DNA of 64,000 nt from Taiwanofungus camphoratus (taxonomy: Eukaryota > Basidiomycota > Agaricomycetes > Polyporales > Taiwanofungaceae). The translations under genes and the position numbers were made by a program. The stretch spans positions 434,001-498,000 of the forward strand of contig CP021222.1 in assembly GCA_003999685.1 (NCBI GenBank), in the 5' to 3' direction. A model generated the notes under the pieces. The model saw only the letters and a program-made list of their open reading frames with translations, did no database searches and was not told where the DNA came from. This document shows, piece by piece, positions 1-9,508 of this stretch (the stretch's first letter is position 1; each line of letters starts with the position of its first letter).

Positions 1-1724
1 CCCGAGCCTGACCGACTCGCCGCGCCGGTCCGCGAGCAACGGGAGCAAATGGTCGAAGAAGCTCTTCAAGCCGCTACTGGCCCCGCTCTCGAAGGGCGCA
101 TCGTACTCTGTCGAGGACGTGCGCAGCACGCTCTCTAACTCTCTCCCCAGCCCGGAGCCGGGCTCCGAGGGGTGCATGCCCGGGCGCAGCCGCGCGTCCG
201 ACCCGGCGAAGGAGCGGGAGCGGCGGGAGGAGAAGGAGAAGAAGCGCAGCAAGAGCAAGCCGCGCGAGCGCGACCCGGAGTGGGTGCGCGAGTTCGGCAT
301 GCCGCTGTACCGCTTCGCGAGCGAGGGCGACCCGTGGGGCGTGCCGCTCAAGAACAAGCGCGGCGAGGCGATGACGATGGCGGAGATACGCGAGGCGGGG
401 CCGGAGATATGGCGGCAGCGCGAGCGCGAGCTCGAGAGGCAGAGAGCGCGGAGCGGCAGCGGGACGCGGATGCTGAATGGCCGGGTGTATGGCGCGAAGC
501 GCCTCGCGAACGAGCAGGCGCGCGCGAATGGCCGCAATGCGTTCGCGAACGTAAGGTGGGTCTTGGGCTGTCTTGCATGTTGCATCTTACGCGCTCACTC
601 GATCTTCATCTCTTTCCTTTTTCTCTTTCCTTTTTCCTCTCCTGGAGTCCGAGCTGACTCCTCCCCCTCCTATCACACAGGGACGAGCCCGAGTTCGTCG
701 AATGGGGCTACGGCGGTATGGGCAGTGTGCAAGCTGGTAACTTCGGTGCAGGGTTCTGGGCGAGAGTGCAGGCGGGCAGGGCTGTCAGCATTGGCGCGCA
801 TGAAGATGTTGCCACAAGGAAGGATGGGGCAGCAAGTAGAGGCTCTGTCGGCAGAGCAGGCGACGAGGAGGACGATGGAAGCGGGATGGCGTGGGTAAGG
901 AAGCGCCGGCGAGAGAAGCGCGAACGTGAGGAACAAGAGAAGGCTGCGCGGGGCGGCTCACCTGCGCCGGACGCGCACCCAGCAGCAGATGCGAACTCGA
1001 CCGTGTCTGACTCGAACCCGCTTCAGGAGCCTCTGTCGGAGTCGCCGAAGGCGCTGGCCGCGCCGCTCCCCGAGGATGTGCCGTCCACGCCGCAACAGGA
1101 GCATGTGCTGACGGCGGTGACGCTCCCGCCAGCGCTGCGCCATCACCATCACGGGCACCACCACTCGCACTCGAGGACGTCCATGGAGCGGGCCCCGTCA
1201 GCGCTCATGGCTGCGGTGGAACGGAGAGACAGCGCGGACACTGCCCGTGGCATGCCTGTGTCTGCGCACGTGGTACCTGAGCAGGCTGGAGAGGGCGCGC
1301 AGGAGGCGAAGGCGGAGGTAGAGCTGGTCCAGGAGACCGAGGGGCGTGCGCGGGCAGGCAGTGTGGGCAGTGTGAGCACCACCAGCAGCGCGAGCGCGAT
1401 AGAGGGCGAAGACGAGGCAGAGGGTGCCGAAGATGAGAGCCCGAGAGACGCCGAGGACGACGAGGACGAGGACGATATGAAGGTGTGTTGCGCGTCTGCG
1501 TGCATGCTGCCCTTGTTCGGCCGACTGCGTTCCTATGTCTGCCTTGCTTTCTTTTCTCCTTGTTTCCTCCCTTTGCGCTGCATTGTCAACACGCGCTGAC
1601 CTACCCCGTCGCCCAACAGGACTCCTCCCGCCTTCTCGCCCTCGGTGCCGGCGTTGAGAAGATCAGCCGCCACAAAGACGCGAGCGCGCGCGCGGGCACG
1701 CCCGTCCCTACGGGGTCGAGCTGA
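1..1724 (+). CDS. 3' part of an unrecognised fungal protein gene (three visible exons, 5' end outside window)
   Basis: Visible exons are <1-555, 681-1482 and 1620-1724 (TGA); joined they give 486 residues in frame from base 2. The borders are GT-AG: donor GTGGGT at 556, then GTGTGT at 1483, acceptors at 680 and 1619. The first exon encodes a basic Lys/Arg/Glu-rich stretch followed by a conserved-looking block (DPEWVREFGMPLYRF, WGVPLKNKRGEAMT) that continues across intron 1 into DEPEFVEWGYGGMGSV. The second exon is low complexity: a charged KRRREKREREEQEK helix-like segment, a His-rich run (HHHHGHHHSHS) near 1141-1173, and an acidic tail ending DDEDEDDMK. No membrane segment or enzyme motif is visible. 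The EFVEWGYGGMGSV block reminds me of the fungal DUF4050 family, but this is from memory and unverified. I assign no function. Confidence 0.75.
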
Positions 1725-3284
1725 GCTCGTCCGCCTTATGAGGGGGAGGGCGCGTGGCCGATCGTGGAGTGCCTCGCGGCGCCATGGTCCGCCCGGCGGC
1801 GTGCGTCCTCGTCAGGTGCGGCGAAGCGAAAGGCGCCCGACGGTGTGGGCACCCCCCACCTTTTATGCTAGGCGTGTGGGTGCGCACTTTTTGCCCGCCT
1901 GTGGGTGCGCACGCGCCGGTTTGTGTGTGCCCCCTTGCGTCACGAACGCCAAAACCTCGGATGGGCTATCGCCGCCCCGCTGTATCGCCGCTGCTCGCTC
2001 TCCTCGTTTCGTTTCCTGTGCATATCTCGTCCGCTTCTCCGCAGGCCTGGGTCTGGGCCGTGTTCTGTGCATATCCGTCTCTACGTCACCGCTGCCTCGC
2101 CGTTGTATATTCTCGATTGCTTCGCCCCGATATCAGGGGAACGTACGCCCGGGCAGGGCTATTACGTGTGGAAAACTGGGAGAGGAAACGCCTGATTCAA
2201 GTCTGTCTATGTCCGAAAACGCCTTCTGTCTCCTGCCCTTGAGGTCTGCCAAACGCAGCACCTGGATGCCCTGCTCCGTGCGTGCGCCTGTGCTCGCCCC
2301 GACTATTGTTCGTGTTCGTCGACGCCCCTTCGCTCTTCGCTCTTCGCCTTCGCTGTGCATATGCTGCCCTCGTTCCGCCCACCTTTCCACCTCTCGCCGC
2401 ATCGTATGTGTATATTTAATCATTGGCGCTCAATCATCCGTTCACTCCACCCGTCGCCCCCATCCCGATTTCGTGCATCTCGCTATACGTGTATCAGTTA
2501 ATCCAAGTCTACCCGGTCCCCGTCTTACTATATCGTCTGGCTAATTCGACGTACACCACCGCTCACACACCCTGTTGGCGGCTGCCTCGGTGCTCTCCTC
2601 GCCCGTGGCGGCGCTGACGATCCCCGTTCACGGACAGTATGCGCTATGCTGCGTATGCCCGTATGCGCCTTCTTGACTCTATCAGATACAATCATTGCAC
2701 CGGCCGACGAGCACATTGTCAGCCTCGTCGGTACGCGCGGTGGTCCTGTCGCCCGCACGTTGGGTGGGTCGTAGGCCCACGCGCGCTTACTCTAATCTTG
2801 TCTTCTTTTGCACTGTTTCTTCCATTTTCTTGCGCACTTTCCTACCTCAGATAATGTGCTCCGTCCTGTCGTTCTGCACTCTACTTTACCCTTACCCTTC
2901 TGCATTCGCTCGATCGATCCTGTTTTGGTTTTGTGCGGAGCATCGTGTACATGATATCGGTATCCATCTGGGGACGTTGTCGCGTGCATGCTTTCCGCAT
3001 CTGGCGTGTGGTACTTATTTTATTCGCTTAAATTGCTGTGAATATATCGATAGCTTGGTCGTGTAGAGGCGCACACAGGGTTGCCGTGTCGAGCCAAGTG
3101 CAGTCTGACCAACGCTCAGCTGCGTGGACGAGGTTGAATAGGATTTGTAAGGATTGTCTTACCAACGCTCAAGCGCTCGTGTCGTGCTCTGTCAGATGCA
3201 CGTCAAAGCGTGTTCTCCTGGTGCCAAGAAGCCGGGTTCATTCAGCTGTGGTTCGCATAGTATTGAACAACGTTCGGTGCCCCA
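1725..3284. other. Intergenic stretch with nothing recognised
   Basis: About 1.56 kb between the upstream gene and the start of the duplicated glutathione reductase unit. It is pyrimidine-rich on the plus strand. The only open frames are short and lack codon or motif support. I see no transposon ends, tRNA or splice-consistent coding series. The first few hundred bases probably include the 3' UTR of the upstream gene. Confidence 0.5.
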
Positions 3285-3353
3285 CAGTTGTTACAGCACA
3301 ATCGGCGTTTCTCTATTGAGCGTACAGTTTGGACCCCAATGGGAGGCGCGGCG

Positions 3354-3360
3354 TTAGTCA
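3354..3360 (+). promoter_or_regulatory. Possible AP-1/Yap1-type site (TTAGTCA) upstream of glutathione reductase copy 1
   Basis: TTAGTCA lies about 195 bp upstream of the TATA box of copy 1. Yap1-type bZIP factors are known to bind this heptamer at oxidative-stress genes, which would suit glutathione reductase. The aligned region of copy 3 lacks it. One 7-bp match is weak evidence by itself. Confidence 0.3.
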
Positions 3361-3549
3361 AGACTGAAGACGACGCGCACGAAGGTCGATCGCGCCATGG
3401 GTCACGTGCTGCTGGTGGAATGTCACTTCCTCCTCTGGCTTACATTACAGGCAGCGCGCTTCTGGGAGAGAGAGACGACAGAATCGCGGACTGCCCTCGG
3501 CGGGTTGCGTCATATGATCCCCGCTCTCCCCTCCAGAGCAGCGCGCGCA

Positions 3550-3555
3550 TATAAA
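3550..3555 (+). promoter_or_regulatory. TATA box of glutathione reductase copy 1
   Basis: TATAAA in the context GCGCATATAAAGCCCGCC, about 347 bp upstream of the chosen ATG. The same context is preserved in copy 3 (61593-61598, minus strand). The distance to the ATG is explained by a 5' leader that contains an intron. Confidence 0.6.
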
Positions 3556-3780
3556 GCCCGCCTCGTCGCCCACTCTTCTTCATCTCTCTCCCCATCAACC
3601 ACACGCACAACGCACGCAGCATCGATTGCACCCGCACCCATATCGGCCCCATCGTTCGCGCATATACTCCCGAGAACGTTCGGAATAGCGAGCATCAGGT
3701 CCACTTGCAGCTCGTCCATCCGAGTCATCGCATCGCCCGTGGTGTCCCCGTCTGCCATCGCATCGCGCAGACTTGGCCAG

Positions 3781-3860
3781 GTACGCCGTCTCTGATCTGT
3801 TCTCGCCATCCAGCCGCTGTCTTACTCTCGCTTGTTTCGCGTTACAACCTGCACATGCAG
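3781..3860 (+). other. Probable 5' UTR intron of glutathione reductase copy 1
   Basis: Donor GTACGC follows CCAG at 3780, and a pyrimidine-containing tract ends in ATGCAG at 3860. Splicing joins a leader to the segment holding the ATG at 3897. Without splicing, an upstream ATG at 3855 or 3705 would be in frame with the enzyme and add a basic, Ser/Thr-rich N-terminal extension. Both sites and the open frame are kept in copy 3, so both leader forms are possible. Confidence 0.5.
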
Positions 3861-3896
3861 ATAAAAAGAACATTGACAAGCAGTACTGGGTCAAAT

Positions 3897-6800
3897 ATGC
3901 CTCCTGTGACAAGGCCCGCACATGAGAAGTACGATATCGTCTGGATTGGAGGAGGAAGCGGAGGCGTTGCAGGCTCGGTAAGTGCCCGTTTTCTCCCCTT
4001 CTGTCTCCTCCGTTTTTTGCCTCGCGTCGCCTTTGTTTCGGCCCATCTGCGCAAACACTTGGTGGTTGCTGTAATGCACCTGCGACCTGAAATCTACTTG
4101 TCTTGCATACCCGCGGGCGCTCGAGGGTTCACCATATCCCAGTAGCCTCTGCACGTGAGGCGAATATCTTTGATGCAGCGCTTAACGAAGGAGAGAACTG
4201 CTCGTCGGGAACTTGCTCGATCACGTATGATAGTACGCTGTTCAGTCCCCACGCGCGGTCAAGGGCACCTCGATCGCTTTCGTCATACTCTCATTCGTTG
4301 TGAGAACCCGGGGAAGGATGCATGTAGTAAAGTCTCCATTTGGGGCATGCAGCGACTGCTACATATCCTGTCACGTAGCGCTGCTTATGTTCGTTTTGGA
4401 AGGAGCACGAACGTTATCGTGATTTCCTTCGGTGAAAAGGACATGCCCTTGTATCATACTATACAATCGCTATGGGCTGTCTCGATCGTCAGAGCCTGGT
4501 CTGCATTTTATATGGGCGCAGACTCTAAATTCACCAAGTCCCCCTGAAACCTGACCGATTGGGACGAGAACGGCTGGCTAACGTGATATACACCACTCAT
4601 AGCGCCGTGCAGCGTCATATGGCGCAAAGGTCGCGCTGATTGAGGGGTCTGACAAACTGGGCGGAACATGTGTCAACGTCGGTACGTAGGATGTTATCTC
4701 TCGTAAAGCTGTTCAACTTATGGCGGGTTCATCACACTTTGTTGACAGGGTGTGTGCCAAAGAAGGTGCGCTCTTTCTCAGCGCATGCCCCCATCTCTGT
4801 CTAACGTCAGCCCCGTTCTCCACTCCCCGCAGATAATGTGGCACGCGGCCGATATCGCGGAGAAGATACGGCACGGCGCAGGATACCACTTCACGGGGCC
4901 CGGAATCGGGAATCCGCAATTCAACTGGAGCACGTTCAAGCCACAGCGCGACGCGTACATCCGGCGGCTGAACGGCATCTATGACAGCAACGTCGCGAAG
5001 GAGGGCGTCGAGCTGCACCACGGCATCGCGCGCGTCGTCTCTCCGACGGTGGTCGAGGTGACGCGGCCGGATGGGAGCACGTACGAGCTGAAGACAGACA
5101 AGGTCGTCGTCGCGACGGGCAGCCGGCCGACGATCCCGCGCGACGCGGACGTGCCCGGGGCGAGCCTAGGCATCGACTCGGACGGGTTCTTCGCGCTAGA
5201 GGCGCAGCCACGGCGCGTTGCGGTCGTCGGCGCGGGGTACATCGCTGTCGAGCTGGCGGGCGTGTTCCACACGCTCGGCTCGGAGGTGCACATGCTCATC
5301 CGCGGGGACACGGTCCTGCGCAGCTTCGACCCGGCGCTGGGCGGTAAACTCACGGAGTGGATGGAGCACACGGGCATCCACGTCCACCGCGGGCGCAATG
5401 TCGTGCGTGTCGATGGCACGCGCGGACAGGGCCTCGTGGTGCACACCGACAAGGGCGAGCGCATCGAGGTCGACGAGCTGCTGTGGGCGATCGGGCGCCA
5501 CTCGAACACGGAGGGGCTCGGGCTGGAGGGGCTCGGGGTCACGCTGGACGCGAAGGGCGATGTCGTGGTGGACGAGTGGCAGGAGAGCAGCGTGCGCGGG
5601 ATCTACGCACTCGGCGACGTGTGCGGGCGCGCACAGCTGACGCCGGTCGCGATCGCGGCGGGGCGGCGGCTCAGCAACAGGCTGTACGGCCCAGAGAGCA
5701 TGCGAGGGGACAGGCTGAGCTACGAGAACGTCCCGACGGTCGTGTTTTCGTGAGTGCACTATGACTGCTGTGTGCGCGGACGTCGCGGGCTGATTGCGGG
5801 TACGCTGCACAGGCACCCGCCGATCGGGACGGTGGGTCTGACGGAGCCCGAGGCGCGGAAGAAGTATGGCGACGCGAACGTCAAGATCTGTGCGTGCCCG
5901 ACCCTCCGTTGTCTCTCTGCCTGTGCGAGGAGCTGACCCTGACCTTGCTCCCACAGACACGTCATCGTTCCGCGCGCTCTACTTCTCGATGATCCCCGAG
6001 GCGCACAAGGAGCCGTCACTGTACAAGCTGATCGTCGCGGGCCCCGAAGAGCGTGTCGTGGGCATCCACATCCTCGGTCTTGGCAGCGACGAGGTGATGC
6101 AGGGCTTCGCGGTCGCGGTGAAGATGGGTGCGACGAAGAAGGACCTTGACGACACGGTGGCGATCCACCCGACGAGCGGCGAGGGTGAGTGCTTGCTCTT
6201 ATGTCGTATTTTTTTGTTTCGTCATCTGCAAAGTCTTTGTGCGTTCTCTGTGCGCCTGCGTCTGCCTGTGTTCCTGTGTTGGCCTCCAGCACTGGGCGAG
6301 CCATCCCAGTGTCCGTGTTGTGTCTTCAGCATTCCCGTTTTACATCCGTGGGCAGTCGCCGAGCGTGGCTGCGTTTCTCTCTGGGAAGCGCTTCGCCCTA
6401 CGCCCTGCGGTTCTGCGTGGGGCCGCGAGGGGCTTGGGCTTGATGCTGCTACTTGTCTGGCTCAACCGTGGGGCGGGCTAGAGTTGTCGTGCGCGCCGAG
6501 AAGCTTGTTCTACCCCGCAGCAGCGGGTGCGCGTGCTTACTCGCCCGCTCTCGATATCAGTGTCGGTATCGGCTGACAGCGCTGGATTTGGACGTGGTGT
6601 CTGCGTCCAAGCGCAGGGTAGGCGATTGATGCAGCAGCGGTAGCCTGCGCGGGGCGGCTCCAGTGGCTTGTCTTGCGTTTCTTGCAGAGTGGACGCTGGT
6701 GGATTCTGCAGTGCATTCGCTGGTCCAGGGGACCTGGCTGTCCTTTCGCGCACTTGCGTGTCCTGCGTGCAGCCTTGCTGTCGGTGTCTGGGTCAGTGGA

Positions 6801-7363
6801 CTATGGGCTCTGGGCCTGTCACGTATTTGTCCTCGCTCTCGTTGATGTTTCCAGAGCAGGGACGACATGTGAGCTTCATTTCATATCGGGCGCGCTTGCA
6901 TTCGTTCCGTTCGTTGTTCCCTGCCGGTCTAGTCGGGTTCTGCAGCATTTGCGAATTGGGCGCCGGGGTGCTAGTGCGCGCGCGTGCAGCCTGCCCGCGG
7001 TGCTTGTGGTCTGTGTGCCATTTTTAGTCGGGCGGTCTGTACTACGGTTCGTGCGCCGAACGATGCCCGATTGCGGTGTTGTTCATGGGTACGCGCGGAT
7101 TCGCGGGATCTGCGGTGCTCATGTGCGGGCGCCGCGAGCTGAGGGTGGGGGATACTTTGTCAGATAAGGGGCTTCCGCGGGCGCGGATTGGCGGGCGGCA
7201 GAGGGGAGGGCCCATGCGGTTCGCGCGGGGCTGTTTGGCAGGGTTCTGTGCCAGGACCAGGGCTTCTCGCCGTGGATGGTGGCTGCGATATTGATGATGC
7301 TGTGGTGTCGATGCTGATGCTGATGCTGATGCTGGACTGACAGAGCTGGTGACGCTGCGGTGA
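3897..7363 (+). CDS. Glutathione reductase, copy 1 (complete, 7 exons, 472 aa)
   Basis: Reduces glutathione disulfide with NADPH and FAD; a class I pyridine-nucleotide disulfide oxidoreductase, normally a homodimer in cytosol and mitochondria. Exons: 3897-3977, 4603-4681, 4749-4765, 4833-5749, 5813-5889, 5957-6184, 7344-7363 (1419 nt). Order of motifs: FAD-binding GGGSGG (residues ~18-23), redox-active [13 protein letters not shown] (two Cys four residues apart), NADPH-binding [11 protein letters not shown] followed by an Arg, second FAD motif [15 protein letters not shown], dimer-interface domain, and the C-terminal HPTSGEELVTLR carrying the catalytic His-Glu pair. Length is normal for the family. 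The ATG at 3897 begins just before the FAD motif; upstream in-frame ATGs could give a mitochondrial form. Odd points: a 17-nt exon encodes GCVPKK, intron 1 is 625 bp, and the last intron is 1159 bp and cuts off only the final six codons. Copy 3 is a near-identical inverted paralogue. Confidence 0.95.
6185..7343 (+). other. Unusually long last intron of glutathione reductase copy 1
   Basis: The intron runs from donor GTGAGT at 6185 to the acceptor at 7343. It splits the second Glu codon of HPTSGEE (G|AG) and is fixed by the exact C-terminal codons on its far side. Other introns of the gene, except intron 1, are 50-70 bp. A short GATGCT repeat sits just before the acceptor. I found no convincing gene inside. 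Copy 3 has an equivalent 1191-bp intron (57782-58972) and pseudogene copy 2 a shorter one. Confidence 0.8.
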
Positions 7364-7458
7364 GGGCAGGACGTGAGGGCGGGAGGGGAGCGAGCGAGGA
7401 ACGGAGAAGACGGAATCAAGTACAATAGGCACACCCATCGGATTGTCGTGTAATTAAT

Positions 7459-8372
7459 GGCTGACTTTCCGTAAGGATTTACAGCACATACAGCGCTGTA
7501 AATCCTCAATTTATCACCAGACGCGTCCTGGAGGACTGCCGTAAAACGTCTGAGTTACAATTTCAGAGCTGCAGGCATATTGAACCCCATCGGGCTGTTT
7601 CGGTAGGCGTGAAGCATGGTTACCAGTTCCGATCTCATGAGATCTCATGTTGATGCTGTCCGATAATGAGGAATTTAGAACGAGGGGGGTACCCCCCTTT
7701 TAAAGTCTGTAATTTACAGTTGGGCGGACTAACCATATTTGGGTTGCCACCATCTATATATGGTATAGCAAGCTGTCGGTGCCCAAAAATCGAGTTCAGC
7801 GAAGGCACAGAGTGTATGTTAGGTCAGACAAGGGGTAAAAATATATTCCAGATGGTCTCTATGTTGCCATTCAAGCGTTCATAAGGATGAGGTGGTTTCA
7901 TACCAAGCAGGGACACCACACGCAACATTTCACCAGTCCTTTTGAAGTTCATATATCCACTTTCTACCAGTCCCAATTCTTACTTTGATCCTCATTTAAT
8001 CCAATATTTTATGTCTCTTACCACTATCTTTATGAGGCTTAGACATGAGCTCAGCCCAGAAAAGATAGAGCTGCTGTCAGGACTCCCTGGCTTGCTGTGC
8101 TTTTTCAGCACCTAAGAGCAAGGTCACAGTGAGTGCAGCTTACTGAAGACATTTGTTATCTTCCTGTCCATCTTCTATGTCAATGAAAGGACCCAGCATT
8201 GGAACTCAATAACAATGACAGCAATGGCCAGTGTGTGACAGCAATGGCAATAGCATTATCATGCTCTAAATGAACTTACAATTTACAGCATCAGTCTGTA
8301 AATTGATTCAAGCTCTATCAGGCAACATTTAGAGCTAAATTATCAGTTCTAAATCCTTATAGAAAGTCATCC
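7459..8372 (-). mobile_element. Short PIF/Harbinger derivative (deletion or MITE-like copy)
   Basis: Ends are GGCTGACTTTCC on the left and, read inward from the right, GGATGACTTTCT, matching the ends of the larger Harbinger element at 33285-52262. Left of centre it shares several hundred bp with that element's 3' end, including an 11-bp-stem hairpin at 7475-7505. On the right, bases ~8030-8260 (minus strand) match the start of the transposase gene found at 38688, including the codons for ELY-CWTELMPKPHKDS-like sequence. The catalytic part is missing, so it cannot move by itself. Flanks are AAT and ACT, a possible worn 3-bp duplication. Confidence 0.75.
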
Positions 8373-9508
8373 ACTATGCCTACACCTTGAGTTGGCACCC
8401 TGACTCAGTTGTCACATCCTTATAACTTGCACAGAATTTGTCAGATCCACTAGGTATTTAATATAGGTGTTCTCAGTCATGATACTACAGGTCTCAAAGT
8501 TTAAAAATTCAGATACCTCAAGTTTTCATGAAGATTGTCATTTTGGTGAAGCTACAACCAGTGTCATGCTCTGAAGTCACCAGCCAAAAGTGCTGTGGCT
8601 GGGTCTCATTTATGAAGTGGCAAGGACTTTGATTAATTATGTTTGAGTCATCATTTTGTAATGAGTTGTCAAGTGGACTTGAGAGTGGCTGCCATCACTC
8701 ATTGTTATCAGGCATTAGGTTTGTGTGACTGCTGACTAAGTCAGGGTGTTGGCTCAAGGCACAGGCATAGTATATTGAACACCATTGAGCTGTTTTGATA
8801 GATGTGAAGCATGTTGTCAGTTCTGATCTTATGTTGATGCTGTCTAATAATGAGGAATTTAGAATAAGGAGGGTACCCTCCAGGCTTCTAAAGCCATCTG
8901 TCACTATAGTGTTCTCACTCCTACATATGTGACACATGATATGCTTAATAATAGTATTCCACAATCCCAGAAAAGGAAGGAGAACAGTGAGGAGAACTCT
9001 ACTATGCATTCACCAGCTTTGTACAATGGATCAGCTTTATACAGTGATCTCTTGAGCACTGTGGGCTTCAGATAATCTCAAAAAACTTGTTGTACATATG
9101 GATCTTGTAGTATTCTAATGGCATATCAACTTTAAGTAGTAGAAATTCTGTTGTAGCTGTCTTGCAAGGTGAAAATGCATCAAAATAAGTCCTGGTATAA
9201 TCAGTAATTGGCTGAGATGAGCAGATCTAGTCTTATCCTGCTCACTGTTCCTTCTGAAGATTTCAGTAAACCAGGGCTTCAGGCTTTTCATTCAAACCTG
9301 CTACTTGATAAAACAATCAACTGGCCATTTATTATATTTAAAACAAAACATTGAGCAAGTGTGACAATCAGCAGCCACATTGCTCAGAAGGGGAATCACA
9401 CTAGATGATTCTGATGTGCTCACGCTCAATGGCTGTTGACCTGCTGAAAAAGCCGAGTATTGGCCATACTGTGATGTATTGTGACAAAATTTTGCAATAC
9501 ACTTCCAA
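8373..9508. repeat. Decayed Harbinger-related and unassigned repeat DNA
   Basis: Bases ~8760-8885 repeat the subterminal region at ~7568-7700 of the neighbouring Harbinger derivative, with most CpG changed to TpG or CpA. The remainder (8373-8755 and 8900-9508) is AT-rich, has no convincing coding region and no ends I can recognise. Confidence 0.5.

Noticed and set aside
1754-2544. Overlapping 160-300-codon frames after the first gene
   Set aside because: Cys/Arg/Pro-rich composition with no motif, no consistent splice series and overlapping frames on the same strand; looks like chance.
5196-5960. Long antisense frames in glutathione reductase exon 4 (and the mirror at 59338-60175)
   Set aside because: Same GC-driven shadow effect; protein evidence for the sense frame is decisive.
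7300-7345. Intronic box C/D snoRNA (TTGATGATG... CTGA) at the end of the glutathione reductase last intron
   Set aside because: The putative C and D boxes lie in a GATGCT microsatellite right against the splice acceptor, leaving no room for a terminal stem.
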